Below, piece after piece: positions 1-4,559 of a DNA stretch of 8,362 nt. The number at the start of each line of letters is the position of its first letter. Position 1 is the first letter of the stretch. Source of the DNA: Thermoleophilia bacterium (GTDB lineage: Bacteria > Actinomycetota > Thermoleophilia > Gaiellales > Gaiellaceae); contig JAICZB010000096.1 in assembly GCA_025933895.1 (NCBI GenBank), positions 1-8,362 on the forward strand. The letters run 5' to 3'. The position numbers and the translations under genes are program-made. The notes under the pieces were generated by a model that did no database searches, was not told the origin of the DNA, and was given only the letters and a program-made list of their open reading frames with translations.

Positions 1-699
1 CATTCCGCCTGGGGCGCCCAGTTCAACTTCGACCACCTGATGTTCGCCGGCGCCGGCTACGGCGTGCTGCTCGTCAACCACCGCGCGTCGACCGGGTACG
101 GCGACGCCTTCGCGACCGCGATCAGGGGCGACTGGGGCAACCTCGACTACGCGGACCTCATGTCCGGCGTCGATCACGCGATCGAGGAAGGGCTCGCCGA
201 TCCGGACCGCCTCGGCGTCTACGGGATCTCCGGCGGCGGCAACCTCACGGGCTGGGTGATCGGACACACCGACCGGTTCAAGGCCGCCTGCCCCGAGAAC
301 CCTGTCTTCAACTGGTTCTCGATGTACGGCACGAGCGACCTCGGAGCCGACTTCAGCGTCCGCGAGCTCGGCGGCACGCCGTACGAGGCGGAGGACGTCT
401 ACCGGCGTTGCTCGCCGATCACGTATGCGGATCGCGTGACCACGCCGACGCTGTTCCTGCAGCACGAGGGCGACTGCCGCTGCCCGGCCGAGCAGACGGA
501 GCAGTTCTTCACCGTGCTCCGCGTGAACGGCGTCCCGGCGGAGATGCTCCGCTTTCCGAACACACCGCACGCCGGATCCGTCCTCGGGCCGATCACCCAC
601 CGGCGGACCCAGAACGAAGCGCTGCTCGAGTGGATGAGCCGCCACGTGCTCGGGGTCGCGGCGCAGACGGAGGAGAAGCAACTCGTCGAAACGACCTGA
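1..699 (+). CDS. S9-family prolyl oligopeptidase-like serine peptidase, 5'-truncated by window edge
   Basis: The reading frame is open from base 1, so this is the C-terminal catalytic part (about 232 codons) of a longer gene whose start lies outside the window. It has the alpha/beta-hydrolase domain of S9 peptidases (S9C/acylaminoacyl-peptidase-like), which release dipeptides or acylated residues from short peptides. The visible triad is Ser in GISGGG (codon 229-231), Asp in HEGDCRCP (codon 472-474) and His in NTPHAGS (codon 568-570). The family nucleophile motif is usually GGSYGG, so GISGGG is a variant. The opening residues HSAWGAQFNFD match the usual stretch after the HGGP oxyanion motif. 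The ATG at 40 is internal. No signal peptide can be judged. The tail after about base 650 is a short charged extension. The family call is solid; the substrate is unknown. Confidence 0.9.
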   Translation, partial: HSAWGAQFNFDHLMFAGAGYGVLLVNHRASTGYGDAFATAIRGDWGNLDYADLMSGVDHAIEEGLADPDRLGVYGISGGGNLTGWVIGHTDRFKAACPENPVFNWFSMYGTSDLGADFSVRELGGTPYEAEDVYRRCSPITYADRVTTPTLFLQHEGDCRCPAEQTEQFFTVLRVNGVPAEMLRFPNTPHAGSVLGPITHRRTQNEALLEWMSRHVLGVAAQTEEKQLVETT

Positions 700-826
700 C
701 GGATTTAGCTCCTCCATTTCTCTACGGGCAGACATCGCGGGGCCGTAGAAGTTCGCGCATTTTGTAAATTGGACTTGCGCGGTGGACGGCTTACGTCTAT
801 CGTCCGTCGGCGCACGAGAACGGACC

Positions 827-967
827 ATGCAGATGAGCCACGTCAACATCGAAACCCTTGCCTCGGCCGCGACCTATGTCGCGACCGGCGCGCCGTGCCG
901 GGAGAAGCCGTCCGGCTTCTTGCGGCCCGACGACAACCAGGCCCTCGCTCGGAGGTGCTCCCGCTAG
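827..967 (+). CDS. small ORF of 46 codons, unknown function
   Basis: I do not recognise this peptide (MQMSHVNIETLAS...ALARRCSR). Two things argue for real coding: about 42 of 46 sense codons end in G or C, well above the other two positions, and a strong hairpin lies 25 nt after the TAG. It carries two cysteines, near residues 24 and 44, and has no hydrophobic segment. Two starts are close together (ATG at 827 and 833). A GTG at 782 would add 15 residues but nothing supports it. There is no clear Shine-Dalgarno. An AT-rich patch at about 756-770 followed by TTGGAC at 769-774 might be part of a promoter, though no good -10 follows. It could be a peptide gene or a remnant of a larger gene. Confidence 0.4.
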   Translation: MQMSHVNIETLASAATYVATGAPCREKPSGFLRPDDNQALARRCSR

Positions 968-992
968 ACGTGTAGCGGCATAGCAGCTCGAA

Positions 993-1022
993 GCGAGGGC
1001 GACCCGAGAGGGTCGCCTTCGT
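993..1022 (+). terminator. terminator-like hairpin
   Basis: The eight bases 998-1005 pair perfectly with 1010-1017 around a GAGA tetraloop. The helix extends outward to 993/1022 with two G-U pairs, about 13 bp in all. Only a short T-poor tail (TTCGTCGTT) follows, as is common for high-GC bacteria. It lies just after the small ORF ending at 967. Confidence 0.6.
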
Positions 1023-1328
1023 CGTTCGAGGGGGAAGCTACGACCGCAACGAGGTGATGTCCAGCTTGAAGAAGATCGAGAACTGAATCGAGGCCCCGCC
1101 TGAGAGAGAAAGGTCCTCATCCGCCGGAATGCGGTAAATGGCGCTGTTCGTGTAACGGCCGCTTTTGCCTGCACATTTCGGGTTGGGAATAGAGCGCCGG
1201 GCTCCAGAACGCCTCCACGAAGACGCGCGGCAGCGGTGACGCCGCAGCGATCCAGGGTCGAAGCGTAGGCGAGTGGCTTGAACAACATCGTCGTGTCACC
1301 GATGCGGCGAGACATAGAGACTCTTCTT
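1023..1328. other. stretch with no gene I can support
   Basis: The only coding-like piece is a frame open from 976 to the TGA at 1084-1086. Its codons from about 1018 on end mostly in G/C (reading FVVRGGSYDRNEV, then MSSLKKIEN), but it lacks an upstream start and looks like the tail of a decayed gene. At 1268-1278 there is an 11-base match (GGCGAGTGGCT) to the 5' part of the broken tRNA at 1405-1415, which may be another tRNA scrap. I see no promoter for the tRNA array, although one should lie near 1250-1325. Confidence 0.4.
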
Positions 1329-1400
1329 TCCGGGATCGTCTAACGGCCAGGACACCGTGCTCTGAACGCGGAGGTCGAGGTTCGAATCCTTGTCCCGGAG
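1329..1400 (+). tRNA. tRNA-Gln (anticodon CTG), no encoded CCA
   Basis: A complete 72-nt cloverleaf. The acceptor strands 1329-1335 and 1393-1399 pair perfectly. The D-arm is GTCT/GGAC with loop AACGGCCA. The anticodon stem CCGTG/CGCGG closes the loop CTCTGAA, giving anticodon CTG. The T-arm has loop TTCGAAT. The U1-A72 first pair and G73 discriminator are typical of glutamine tRNAs. CCA is not encoded (TTG follows). It is the first and best-preserved member of the array. Confidence 0.9.
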
Positions 1401-1403
1401 TTG

Positions 1404-1516
1404 GGGCGAGTGGCTCAACAGCGGAGAGCGCTTGTCCTACAAACAAGAGGCTGCTGGTTCGGCAGAGCTGCCGACTCTCAATCGGCTCGGTGCAGGTTCG
1501 ACTCCTGCCGGGGCCA
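1404..1516 (+). pseudogene. chimeric tRNA: Val(TAC)-like 5' part fused to Glu(CTC)-like 3' part
   Basis: Bases 1404-1460 read as a tRNA: acceptor GGGCGAG, U8, perfect D-stem GCTC/GAGC, anticodon stem CTTGT/ACAAG around CCTACAA (anticodon TAC, but C instead of the near-invariant U33), then GCTGGTTCG, where the T-arm breaks off. From about 1456 the sequence continues as the D-loop and 3' part of another tRNA: GCAGAGC, anticodon stem GCCGA/TCGGC around CTCTCAA (anticodon CTC, in a body resembling tRNA-Lys), T-arm GCAGG/CCTGC, acceptor 3' strand CGGGGCC and A73. The two acceptor halves do not pair with each other. The join lies in GGTTCG, a string that fits both a T-loop and a D-loop, so deletion through short homology is likely. 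Neither half can form a whole tRNA. Confidence 0.7.
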
Positions 1517-1538
1517 CTACAAGCTCGCACAGTCACGT

Positions 1539-1610
1539 TCCGGCGTGGTCGAGCGGTGAAGACGCGCGACTGGTGATCGCGAGGCGCAGGTTCGAGCCCT
1601 GCCGCCGGAG
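1539..1610 (+). tRNA. tRNA-like, anticodon GGT (Thr) with Gln-type acceptor end, no CCA
   Basis: A complete 72-nt cloverleaf. The acceptor strands 1539-1545 and 1603-1609 pair perfectly. U8 is present and the D-stem is GTC/GAC. The anticodon stem CGCGA/TCGCG closes loop CTGGTGA, giving anticodon GGT with G37. The T-arm is GCAGG/CCTGC. Threonine tRNAs normally have A37, so G37 is odd. The U1-A72 pair and G73 match the neighbouring tRNA-Gln rather than usual tRNA-Thr, so the charged amino acid is uncertain. CCA is not encoded. Confidence 0.75.
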
Positions 1611-1628
1611 CTCCATGACACATCACAT

Positions 1629-1703
1629 CCGGCTGTGGGGGGAATCGGCCACCCCGCCGGCTTCGGGAGCCGGAGACCGCTGGTTCGACTCCAGCCGGCC
1701 AGA
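1629..1703 (+). tRNA. tRNA-Pro (anticodon CGG), slightly degenerate, no CCA
   Basis: A 75-nt cloverleaf. The acceptor CCGGCTG/CGGCCAG has one C-A mismatch at the second pair and one T-G pair. The D-stem is GGGG/CCCC, the anticodon stem CCGGC/GCCGG closes TTCGGGA (anticodon CGG with the G37 usual in proline tRNAs), and the T-arm is GCTGG/CCAGC. C1-G72 and A73 fit bacterial proline tRNAs. No CCA is encoded. Confidence 0.8.
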
Positions 1704-1727
1704 CCTGCACGAGCACCTGTAACAACG

Positions 1728-1801
1728 AAGCGCGGTAGAGGAGCACGGCAGCACGGCGAGCTCCAACCTCGCAGGCCCGGGTTCGAATCCTGGCGGGTTT
1801 G
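1728..1801 (+). tRNA. tRNA-Trp (anticodon CCA), degenerate D-arm, no encoded 3' CCA
   Basis: The anticodon stem GCGAG/CTCGC closes loop CTCCAAC (anticodon CCA), and the T-stem CCGGG/CCTGG closes TTCGAAT. The acceptor AAGCGCG/CGGGTTT pairs with one mismatch (G-G) and one G-U, keeping the A1-U72 pair and G73 typical of bacterial tRNA-Trp. The D-arm region (1735-1754) does not form a convincing stem and U8 is missing, so function is doubtful. It sits 33 nt before the DIP1984 start, with no room for a separate promoter. Confidence 0.6.
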
Positions 1802-1834
1802 CTCCATCACTACGAACAGACGAAAGGAGGACGT

Positions 1835-2308
1835 ATGACTAACGAGACGATGACGCTCGGCGAGGCCCTGACGGTTCGCGCCGACCTGCAGCAGCGCCTG
1901 GGCGAGCTTCGCGCCCGCCTGATCGCAGTCGCCAAGGTGCAGGAGGGCGAGGTTCCGGCCGAGCAGCCGGACGTCCTGCTCGCCGAGTTCGAGCAGACGG
2001 CCGAGCGCCTGCGCACGCTGATCGCGCGCATCAACCGCACGAACCTGACGGTCGCGACCGCGGACGGTGAGACGCTCACCGACGCGCTCGCACGTCGCGA
2101 CGTGCTGACGTTCCGCTACAAGGTGCACCGCGAGCTGGCGGCTGCAGCCTCGGAGCAGGCGGAGCGTTACTCGCTGCGCGAGATCAAGATGAAGGCGACG
2201 GTCGACGTCGCGGAGCTCCGCCGCACGATCGACGATCTCGCCCGCAACCGCCGTGAGCTCGACGTTGCGCTCCAGGCGGCGAACTGGGCGAACACGCTCG
2301 CCGACTGA
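1835..2308 (+). CDS. DIP1984 family protein (septicolysin-like helical protein)
   Basis: A 157-residue, mostly helical charged protein. It matches the DIP1984 family in length and in conserved stretches: LGEALTVRADLQQRL at the start, AKVQEGEVPAE, LIARINRTN, LTDALARRDVL, RYSLREIKMKATVDVAEL, and the C-terminal REL...QAANWAN. The family is named after Corynebacterium diphtheriae DIP1984 and has no firmly known function. There is no signal peptide or membrane segment, and the heptad-like pattern suggests a helical bundle. I chose the ATG at 1835 because AAAGGAGG lies 4 nt upstream; an upstream in-frame TTG at 1799 falls inside the tRNA-Trp acceptor and is unlikely. The gene starts 33 nt after a tRNA and its stop directly abuts the structured RNA element at 2309, so tRNAs, mRNA and element probably share one transcript. 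That context suggests a tRNA- or RNA-related role, which is inference only. Confidence 0.85.
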   Translation: MTNETMTLGEALTVRADLQQRLGELRARLIAVAKVQEGEVPAEQPDVLLAEFEQTAERLRTLIARINRTNLTVATADGETLTDALARRDVLTFRYKVHRELAAAASEQAERYSLREIKMKATVDVAELRRTIDDLARNRRELDVALQAANWANTLAD

Positions 2309-2537
2309 AGGTGGTGGGCGCGGAGAGCTGCCGTGGGGCGTGCACCAGGGCGGCAGCAGCCCGAAGAGCTGCAATCCATGCGACCAGAAATCGCTTTGGG
2401 TGAGCCAGGGCCGGGCTCAACGTGGTTCGAATCCGCAACCGCACGGGGCAGCGGCCGGCATCGGTCACGGCTCATGACGTAAGGGACAAGTCGCAGCACC
2501 AGGTGTGGACTGCGGCAGCTCTCCGCGCCCACCGCCT
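2309..2537 (+). ncRNA. candidate Y-RNA-like (YrlA-type) tRNA mimic closed by a 25-bp terminal stem
   Basis: Bases 2309-2333 pair with 2513-2537 without a gap (24 Watson-Crick pairs and one G-U), and two G-U pairs plus one G-C extend the helix inward to 2336/2510. Inside is a tRNA-like fold: acceptor-like CGTGC (2339-2343) with GCACG (2441-2445); a perfect D-arm GGGC/GCCC (2348-2362) at the correct offset with GG in its loop; a hairpin GCGA/TCGC around CCAGAAA (2380-2394); a second hairpin GAGCC/GGCTC (2402-2418); and a T-arm with loop TTCGAAT (2422-2436). Bacterial Y RNAs of the YrlA type combine a long terminal stem bound by Ro/Rsr with a tRNA-like module. No Ro (TROVE) gene is in this window, and the stem lacks the bulge seen in classical Ro-binding stems. 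Alternatives are a tRNA-bearing MITE-like element or an RNase III-processed tRNA remnant. Confidence 0.6.
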
Positions 2538-2563
2538 ACTACGAAATCCGAGAGGAGAAAGCC

Positions 2564-2701
2564 ATGCAACGGCATCTCTACGCCGTCCCGCGGCCACAAG
2601 GACCGCGTCCGGCCAAGGTCGTCCAACTCGAGGTGCGGCGCCGGCTGCGCCGCGAGGCGGAACGGCCCCGGCCCCGGCCTCCGGCACGTCCGGCGGCCTG
2701 A
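2564..2701 (+). CDS. small Arg/Pro-rich ORF (45 residues), unknown function
   Basis: The ATG at 2564 is preceded by GAGGAG (2552-2557) with 6 nt spacing, one of the better Shine-Dalgarno sites in the window. The product begins MQRHLYAVPRPQGPRPAKVV and is strongly basic and proline-rich, with a helical LEVRRRLRREAERP segment and a PRPRPPARPAA tail. I recognise no family. A basic peptide could bind RNA, and it starts 26 nt after the end of the structured element, but that is speculation. Third-position G/C (about 75%) is not higher than first-position G/C, as expected for so much Arg/Pro, so codon bias neither proves nor excludes coding. A hairpin follows 16 nt after the stop. Confidence 0.45.
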   Translation: MQRHLYAVPRPQGPRPAKVVQLEVRRRLRREAERPRPRPPARPAA

Positions 2702-2717
2702 ACCGAGGCTGAACGAC

Positions 2718-2751
2718 GAGCCGCACGCTCTGCCGCATGAGCCTGCGGCTC
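2718..2751 (+). terminator. strong hairpin between the small ORF and tRNA-Leu
   Basis: GAGCCGCA (2718-2725) pairs with TGCGGCTC (2744-2751). After one C-C mismatch the stem continues with GCTC/GAGC (2727-2730/2739-2742), leaving an 8-nt loop. No T-tract follows. It could end the transcript of the tRNA/DIP1984 block or be a processing site 4 nt before tRNA-Leu. Confidence 0.45.
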
Positions 2752-2755
2752 CCAG

Positions 2756-2841
2756 GCGGGCGTGGCGAAACAGGCAGACGCACCGGTGTCAGAAACCGGG
2801 GAGCTTCGCTCGTGGGGGTTCGACTCCCTCCGCCCGCACCA
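2756..2841 (+). tRNA. tRNA-Leu (anticodon CAG), encoded CCA
   Basis: A complete class II tRNA. The acceptor GCGGGCG/CGCCCGC is perfect, A73 is followed by an encoded CCA (2839-2841), and the D-stem is GCG/CGC. The anticodon stem CCGGT/ACCGG closes GTCAGAA (anticodon CAG at 2790-2792). There is a long variable arm GAGC-TTC-GCTC, and the T-arm has loop TTCGACT. Unlike the array members it carries CCA and shows no mismatches, so it looks like an ordinary resident chromosomal tRNA. It converges on the next gene with a gap of 19 nt. Confidence 0.95.
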
Positions 2842-2860
2842 TTTTGGGTAGCGCAGAAGG

Positions 2861-3190
2861 TCAGGAAATGCGGGCGAGCCGCTCGGCGAACGCCGGATCC
2901 TCGGTGCCCAGCCGGTCGATCGCCGCCCGCTCGACAGCGACCACGACGGCATCGGACAGGGCGCGGACGCGCGCGGTGCGCATCCCGTCCGCCGAGAGGA
3001 CCGCCCGCTCGCCGACGACGGAACCGGGCCCGAGCTCGCGCGTTCCCTCGGGCGCCTCGACGACGAGGTGTCCCTTCACCACGACGTACACGCCGGTTCC
3101 CGGCTGGCCGCGCTCGATCAGAACCTTCCCGGCCGGGAACTCGACCCGGGAGCCGACGTCCTCGAGCCTGCGCAGATCGTCCTCGTCCAC
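2861..3190 (-). CDS. stand-alone cyclic nucleotide-binding (CAP_ED-like) domain protein
   Basis: The 109-residue product is almost exactly one cNMP-binding beta-roll. It has a short N-terminal helix (DLRRLEDVG), the strand/turn pattern FPAGKVLIERGQPGTGVYVVVKGHLVV (residues 18-44), and a phosphate-binding-cassette-like segment GSVVGERAVLSADGMRTARVRA (56-77) in which GE and the later R-T-A take the places of the usual GE...RxA motif. No helix-turn-helix or catalytic domain is attached, so it is not a full Crp-type regulator; it may sense cAMP/cGMP and act on a partner. The start is GTG without a Shine-Dalgarno. A -10-like GATACT (minus strand, 3198-3203) lies 7 nt upstream, which suggests a leaderless message. 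It is divergent from the selenoprotein gene, with 53 nt between starts. Confidence 0.85.
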   Translation of the reverse strand: MDEDDLRRLEDVGSRVEFPAGKVLIERGQPGTGVYVVVKGHLVVEAPEGTRELGPGSVVGERAVLSADGMRTARVRALSDAVVVAVERAAIDRLGTEDPAFAERLARIS

Positions 3191-3231
3191 GGCGCCGAGT
3201 ATCGCACCAGCGCAGCGCGCGGCTCGGCCGG

Positions 3232-3237
3232 TACGCT
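3232..3237 (+). promoter_or_regulatory. candidate -10 element (TACGCT) for a leaderless selenoprotein transcript
   Basis: TACGCT fits the actinobacterial TANNNT -10 pattern and ends 6 nt before the GTG at 3244. Transcription would then begin at or next to the start codon. There is no Shine-Dalgarno before this GTG, which agrees with a leaderless message. No clear -35 is seen. Confidence 0.35.
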
Positions 3238-3243
3238 CACGGC

Positions 3244-3465
3244 GTGGCGGTCGAGATCCACTATTGCCCTGTCTGAAGCGGCTACGACCGACGGGCCGCG
3301 AGTCTCGCGGCCGAGCTGAACGAGAGCGGAATCGAGGCCTCCACGCGCGAAGGGAAAAAGTCCCAGTACGACGTCCTCGCCGACGGCGAGTTGATCTTCT
3401 CGAAGCAGAACGAGGGACGCTGGCCGGAAGACGGCGAGGTCCTCGGTCTCCTCAACTCCCGCTGA
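3244..3465 (+). CDS. SelW-like Rdx-family selenoprotein, Sec encoded by UGA at 3274-3276
   Basis: Read through the in-frame UGA, the 73-residue product starts MAVEIHYCPV-U-SGYDRRA. This is the CxxU redox motif right after the first beta-strand, where SelW/SelT/SelH/Rdx12 thioredoxin-like proteins have CxxC or CxxU. The rest fits the family: helix RRAASLAAELNESG, strand IEASTREG, then YDVLADGELIFSKQNEGRWPEDGEVLGLL, matching the typical F-V-DGELV-S...GRFP ending. Coding signal continues unbroken after the UGA to the TGA at 3463. A hairpin with the features of a bacterial SECIS begins 17 nt after the UGA. Rdx proteins are thought to act as thiol/selenol redox proteins. The start is GTG without a Shine-Dalgarno, with a TACGCT -10 suggesting a leaderless mRNA. 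The 3' end overlaps the convergent PaaG-like gene by 14 bases. SelA/B/C/D must be encoded elsewhere. Confidence 0.88.
3294..3312 (+). promoter_or_regulatory. bacterial SECIS-like hairpin for Sec insertion
   Basis: GGCCGCGA (3294-3301) pairs perfectly with TCGCGGCC (3305-3312) around loop GTC, or 7 bp with a five-base AGTCT loop. The loop lies 25 nt after the UGA and has G first (or second), as the general bacterial SECIS model requires. It lies inside the coding sequence, as bacterial SECIS elements do. Confidence 0.75.
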
Positions 3466-4219
3466 AGCGCGCCTCCCGCTTCTCGCCGAACGCCGCGACC
3501 CCCTCGCGGAAATCGTCGGTCTGGGCCGCCTCGGCCTGCGCCTCCGCCTCATGCTCGAGCTGCTCTTCGAGCGTCGCGGTCGCCGCCTCGTCGTAGAGCC
3601 GCTTCGTCAGCGCGATCGCACGGGTCGGCGCGGCGGCGAGCTCCGCGGCGTGCTCCGCCGCCCGCGCGGAGAAAGTCTCCGCCTCCACCACCTCGGAGAC
3701 GAGCCCCCACGCATGCGCCTCCGCAGCGGTCAGCCGGCGGTTCGACGTCATCCACTCGAACGCACGCGGCGTCCCGAGCAGGCGCTGGATGAAGTACGTC
3801 CCGCCGGAGTCCGGGATCAGGCCGATCCCGACGAACCCCGGGACGAAGAAGGCAGCGTCGGAGGCGAGCCGGATGTCGCACGCGCACGCGAGCGAGAGCC
3901 CGGCTCCCGCGCAGACGCCGTTCACCGCCGCGATCACCGGCTTCTCGAGCGAGCGGATCGCCATGACGTTGACGTGATAGGTCGCCCGCAGCATCGCGGC
4001 CACGTCGCCGCCCTCGCCGAACGCCGTCAGGTCCTGCCCGGCCGAGAAGCCGCGGCCGGCGCCGGTGAGCACGACCGCCCGCACAGCCGGATCGCGGGCC
4101 TCCTCGAGCGCCGCGTGCAGCTCCTCGTGCAGCGTGCGCGTGAACGCGTTGAGCTTGCCGGGCCGGTTGAGCGTGATCGTCTGGACGGCGCCGTCGCGCC
4201 CGACCTCGACCTCCGCCAT
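3452..4219 (-). CDS. paaG: enoyl-CoA hydratase/isomerase, PaaG-like
   Basis: The 255-residue product is a full-length crotonase: CoA-binding LNRPGKLNAF (17-26), oxyanion-hole segments TGAGRGFSAGQDL (52-64) and VNGVCAGAGLSLACACDI (99-116), the active-site region FFVPGFVGIGLIPDSGGT (124-141), and C-terminal DDFREGVAAFGEKREARFSG. The first catalytic Glu of true hydratases is replaced by Gly, while Asp137 in LIPDSGGT remains. This pattern, GRGFSAGQDL and the tail all resemble PaaG, which isomerises ring-epoxyphenylacetyl-CoA to the oxepin form in aerobic phenylacetate degradation. The start ATG at 4219 lies 2 nt after the stop of the EthD-like gene, so they form one unit. A phenylacetate-CoA ligase gene lies 0.8 kb upstream on the same strand. 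A general 2,3-dehydroadipyl-CoA hydratase is the alternative. The symbol is tentative. Confidence 0.85.
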   Translation of the reverse strand: MAEVEVGRDGAVQTITLNRPGKLNAFTRTLHEELHAALEEARDPAVRAVVLTGAGRGFSAGQDLTAFGEGGDVAAMLRATYHVNVMAIRSLEKPVIAAVNGVCAGAGLSLACACDIRLASDAAFFVPGFVGIGLIPDSGGTYFIQRLLGTPRAFEWMTSNRRLTAAEAHAWGLVSEVVEAETFSARAAEHAAELAAAPTRAIALTKRLYDEAATATLEEQLEHEAEAQAEAAQTDDFREGVAAFGEKREARFSGS

Positions 4220-4221
4220 CG

Positions 4222-4503
4222 CTACGACAGCTCGACGAACTCGACGGCCGGCTGCGGGAAGCCGCGCTTGTATGCGTCCTTCCCGGTCGCCATGAACTCG
4301 TCGCTGCGGATGGCGCTCTGGAACGCCTGCTCGTCTGCGAACTCCCACTCGGCGTAGTACGCGTGTGGCGGCTCGCCCATCGGCGCGCCCGTGATCTTGC
4401 CGTGGCGGAAGACACCGCCCGGCACCTGCGCGCACAGCTCCGCGTGCTCCGCGTACGACTCCGCGTCCGGCTCGTGCTCGTAGAGGACTGCGACCCTGTA
4501 CAT
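4222..4503 (-). CDS. EthD-family small protein
   Basis: The 93-residue product has the dimeric alpha/beta ferredoxin-like EthD fold: MYRVAVLYEHEPDAESYAEHAELCAQVPG at the N-terminus, a central YYAEWEFADEQAFQSAIRSDEF with the typical pattern of a helix after a strand, and GKDAYKRGFPQPAVEFVEL at the end. EthD proteins were first seen with ethyl tert-butyl ether degradation and occur next to many catabolic operons; their chemistry is poorly defined. The start ATG at 4503 has AAAGGAG a few bases upstream on the minus strand. The gene is followed after 2 nt by the PaaG-like gene, so the two are very likely co-transcribed. It is divergent from the VOC gene across 56 nt. Confidence 0.8.
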   Translation of the reverse strand: MYRVAVLYEHEPDAESYAEHAELCAQVPGGVFRHGKITGAPMGEPPHAYYAEWEFADEQAFQSAIRSDEFMATGKDAYKRGFPQPAVEFVELS

Positions 4504-4559
4504 AGACTCCTTTCGCAGTTGGCGGACGGACGATAACCCGGCCAGGAGGAGGAGGAGCG

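Noticed and set aside
1140..1198. Possible further tRNA: GGCGCT pairs with AGCGCC and a GCCTGCACA string recalls a Cys anticodon loop
   Set aside because: No anticodon stem, T-loop or D-stem forms between the ends; the pairing alone is too little.
1117..2374. Long minus-strand open frames across the tRNA array and the DIP1984 gene
   Set aside because: They run antisense to tRNA cloverleaves and to a recognised plus-strand family protein; high GC content creates such frames by chance.
2309..2537. MITE or insertion sequence bounded by 25-bp terminal inverted repeats
   Set aside because: No target-site duplication is visible next to the arms and the ordered tRNA-like arms inside favour an RNA. 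It is not fully excluded and is kept as the main alternative.
2756..2841. tRNA-Leu as the attachment site of an integrated island containing the array
   Set aside because: The array lies on the 5' side of tRNA-Leu, whereas integration normally uses the 3' end; no repeat of the tRNA 3' end and no integrase gene were seen.
2505..3596. A 363-codon plus-strand open frame
   Set aside because: It crosses tRNA-Leu and lies antisense to the cNMP-binding and PaaG-like genes; its translation is low-complexity Arg/Ser/Pro.
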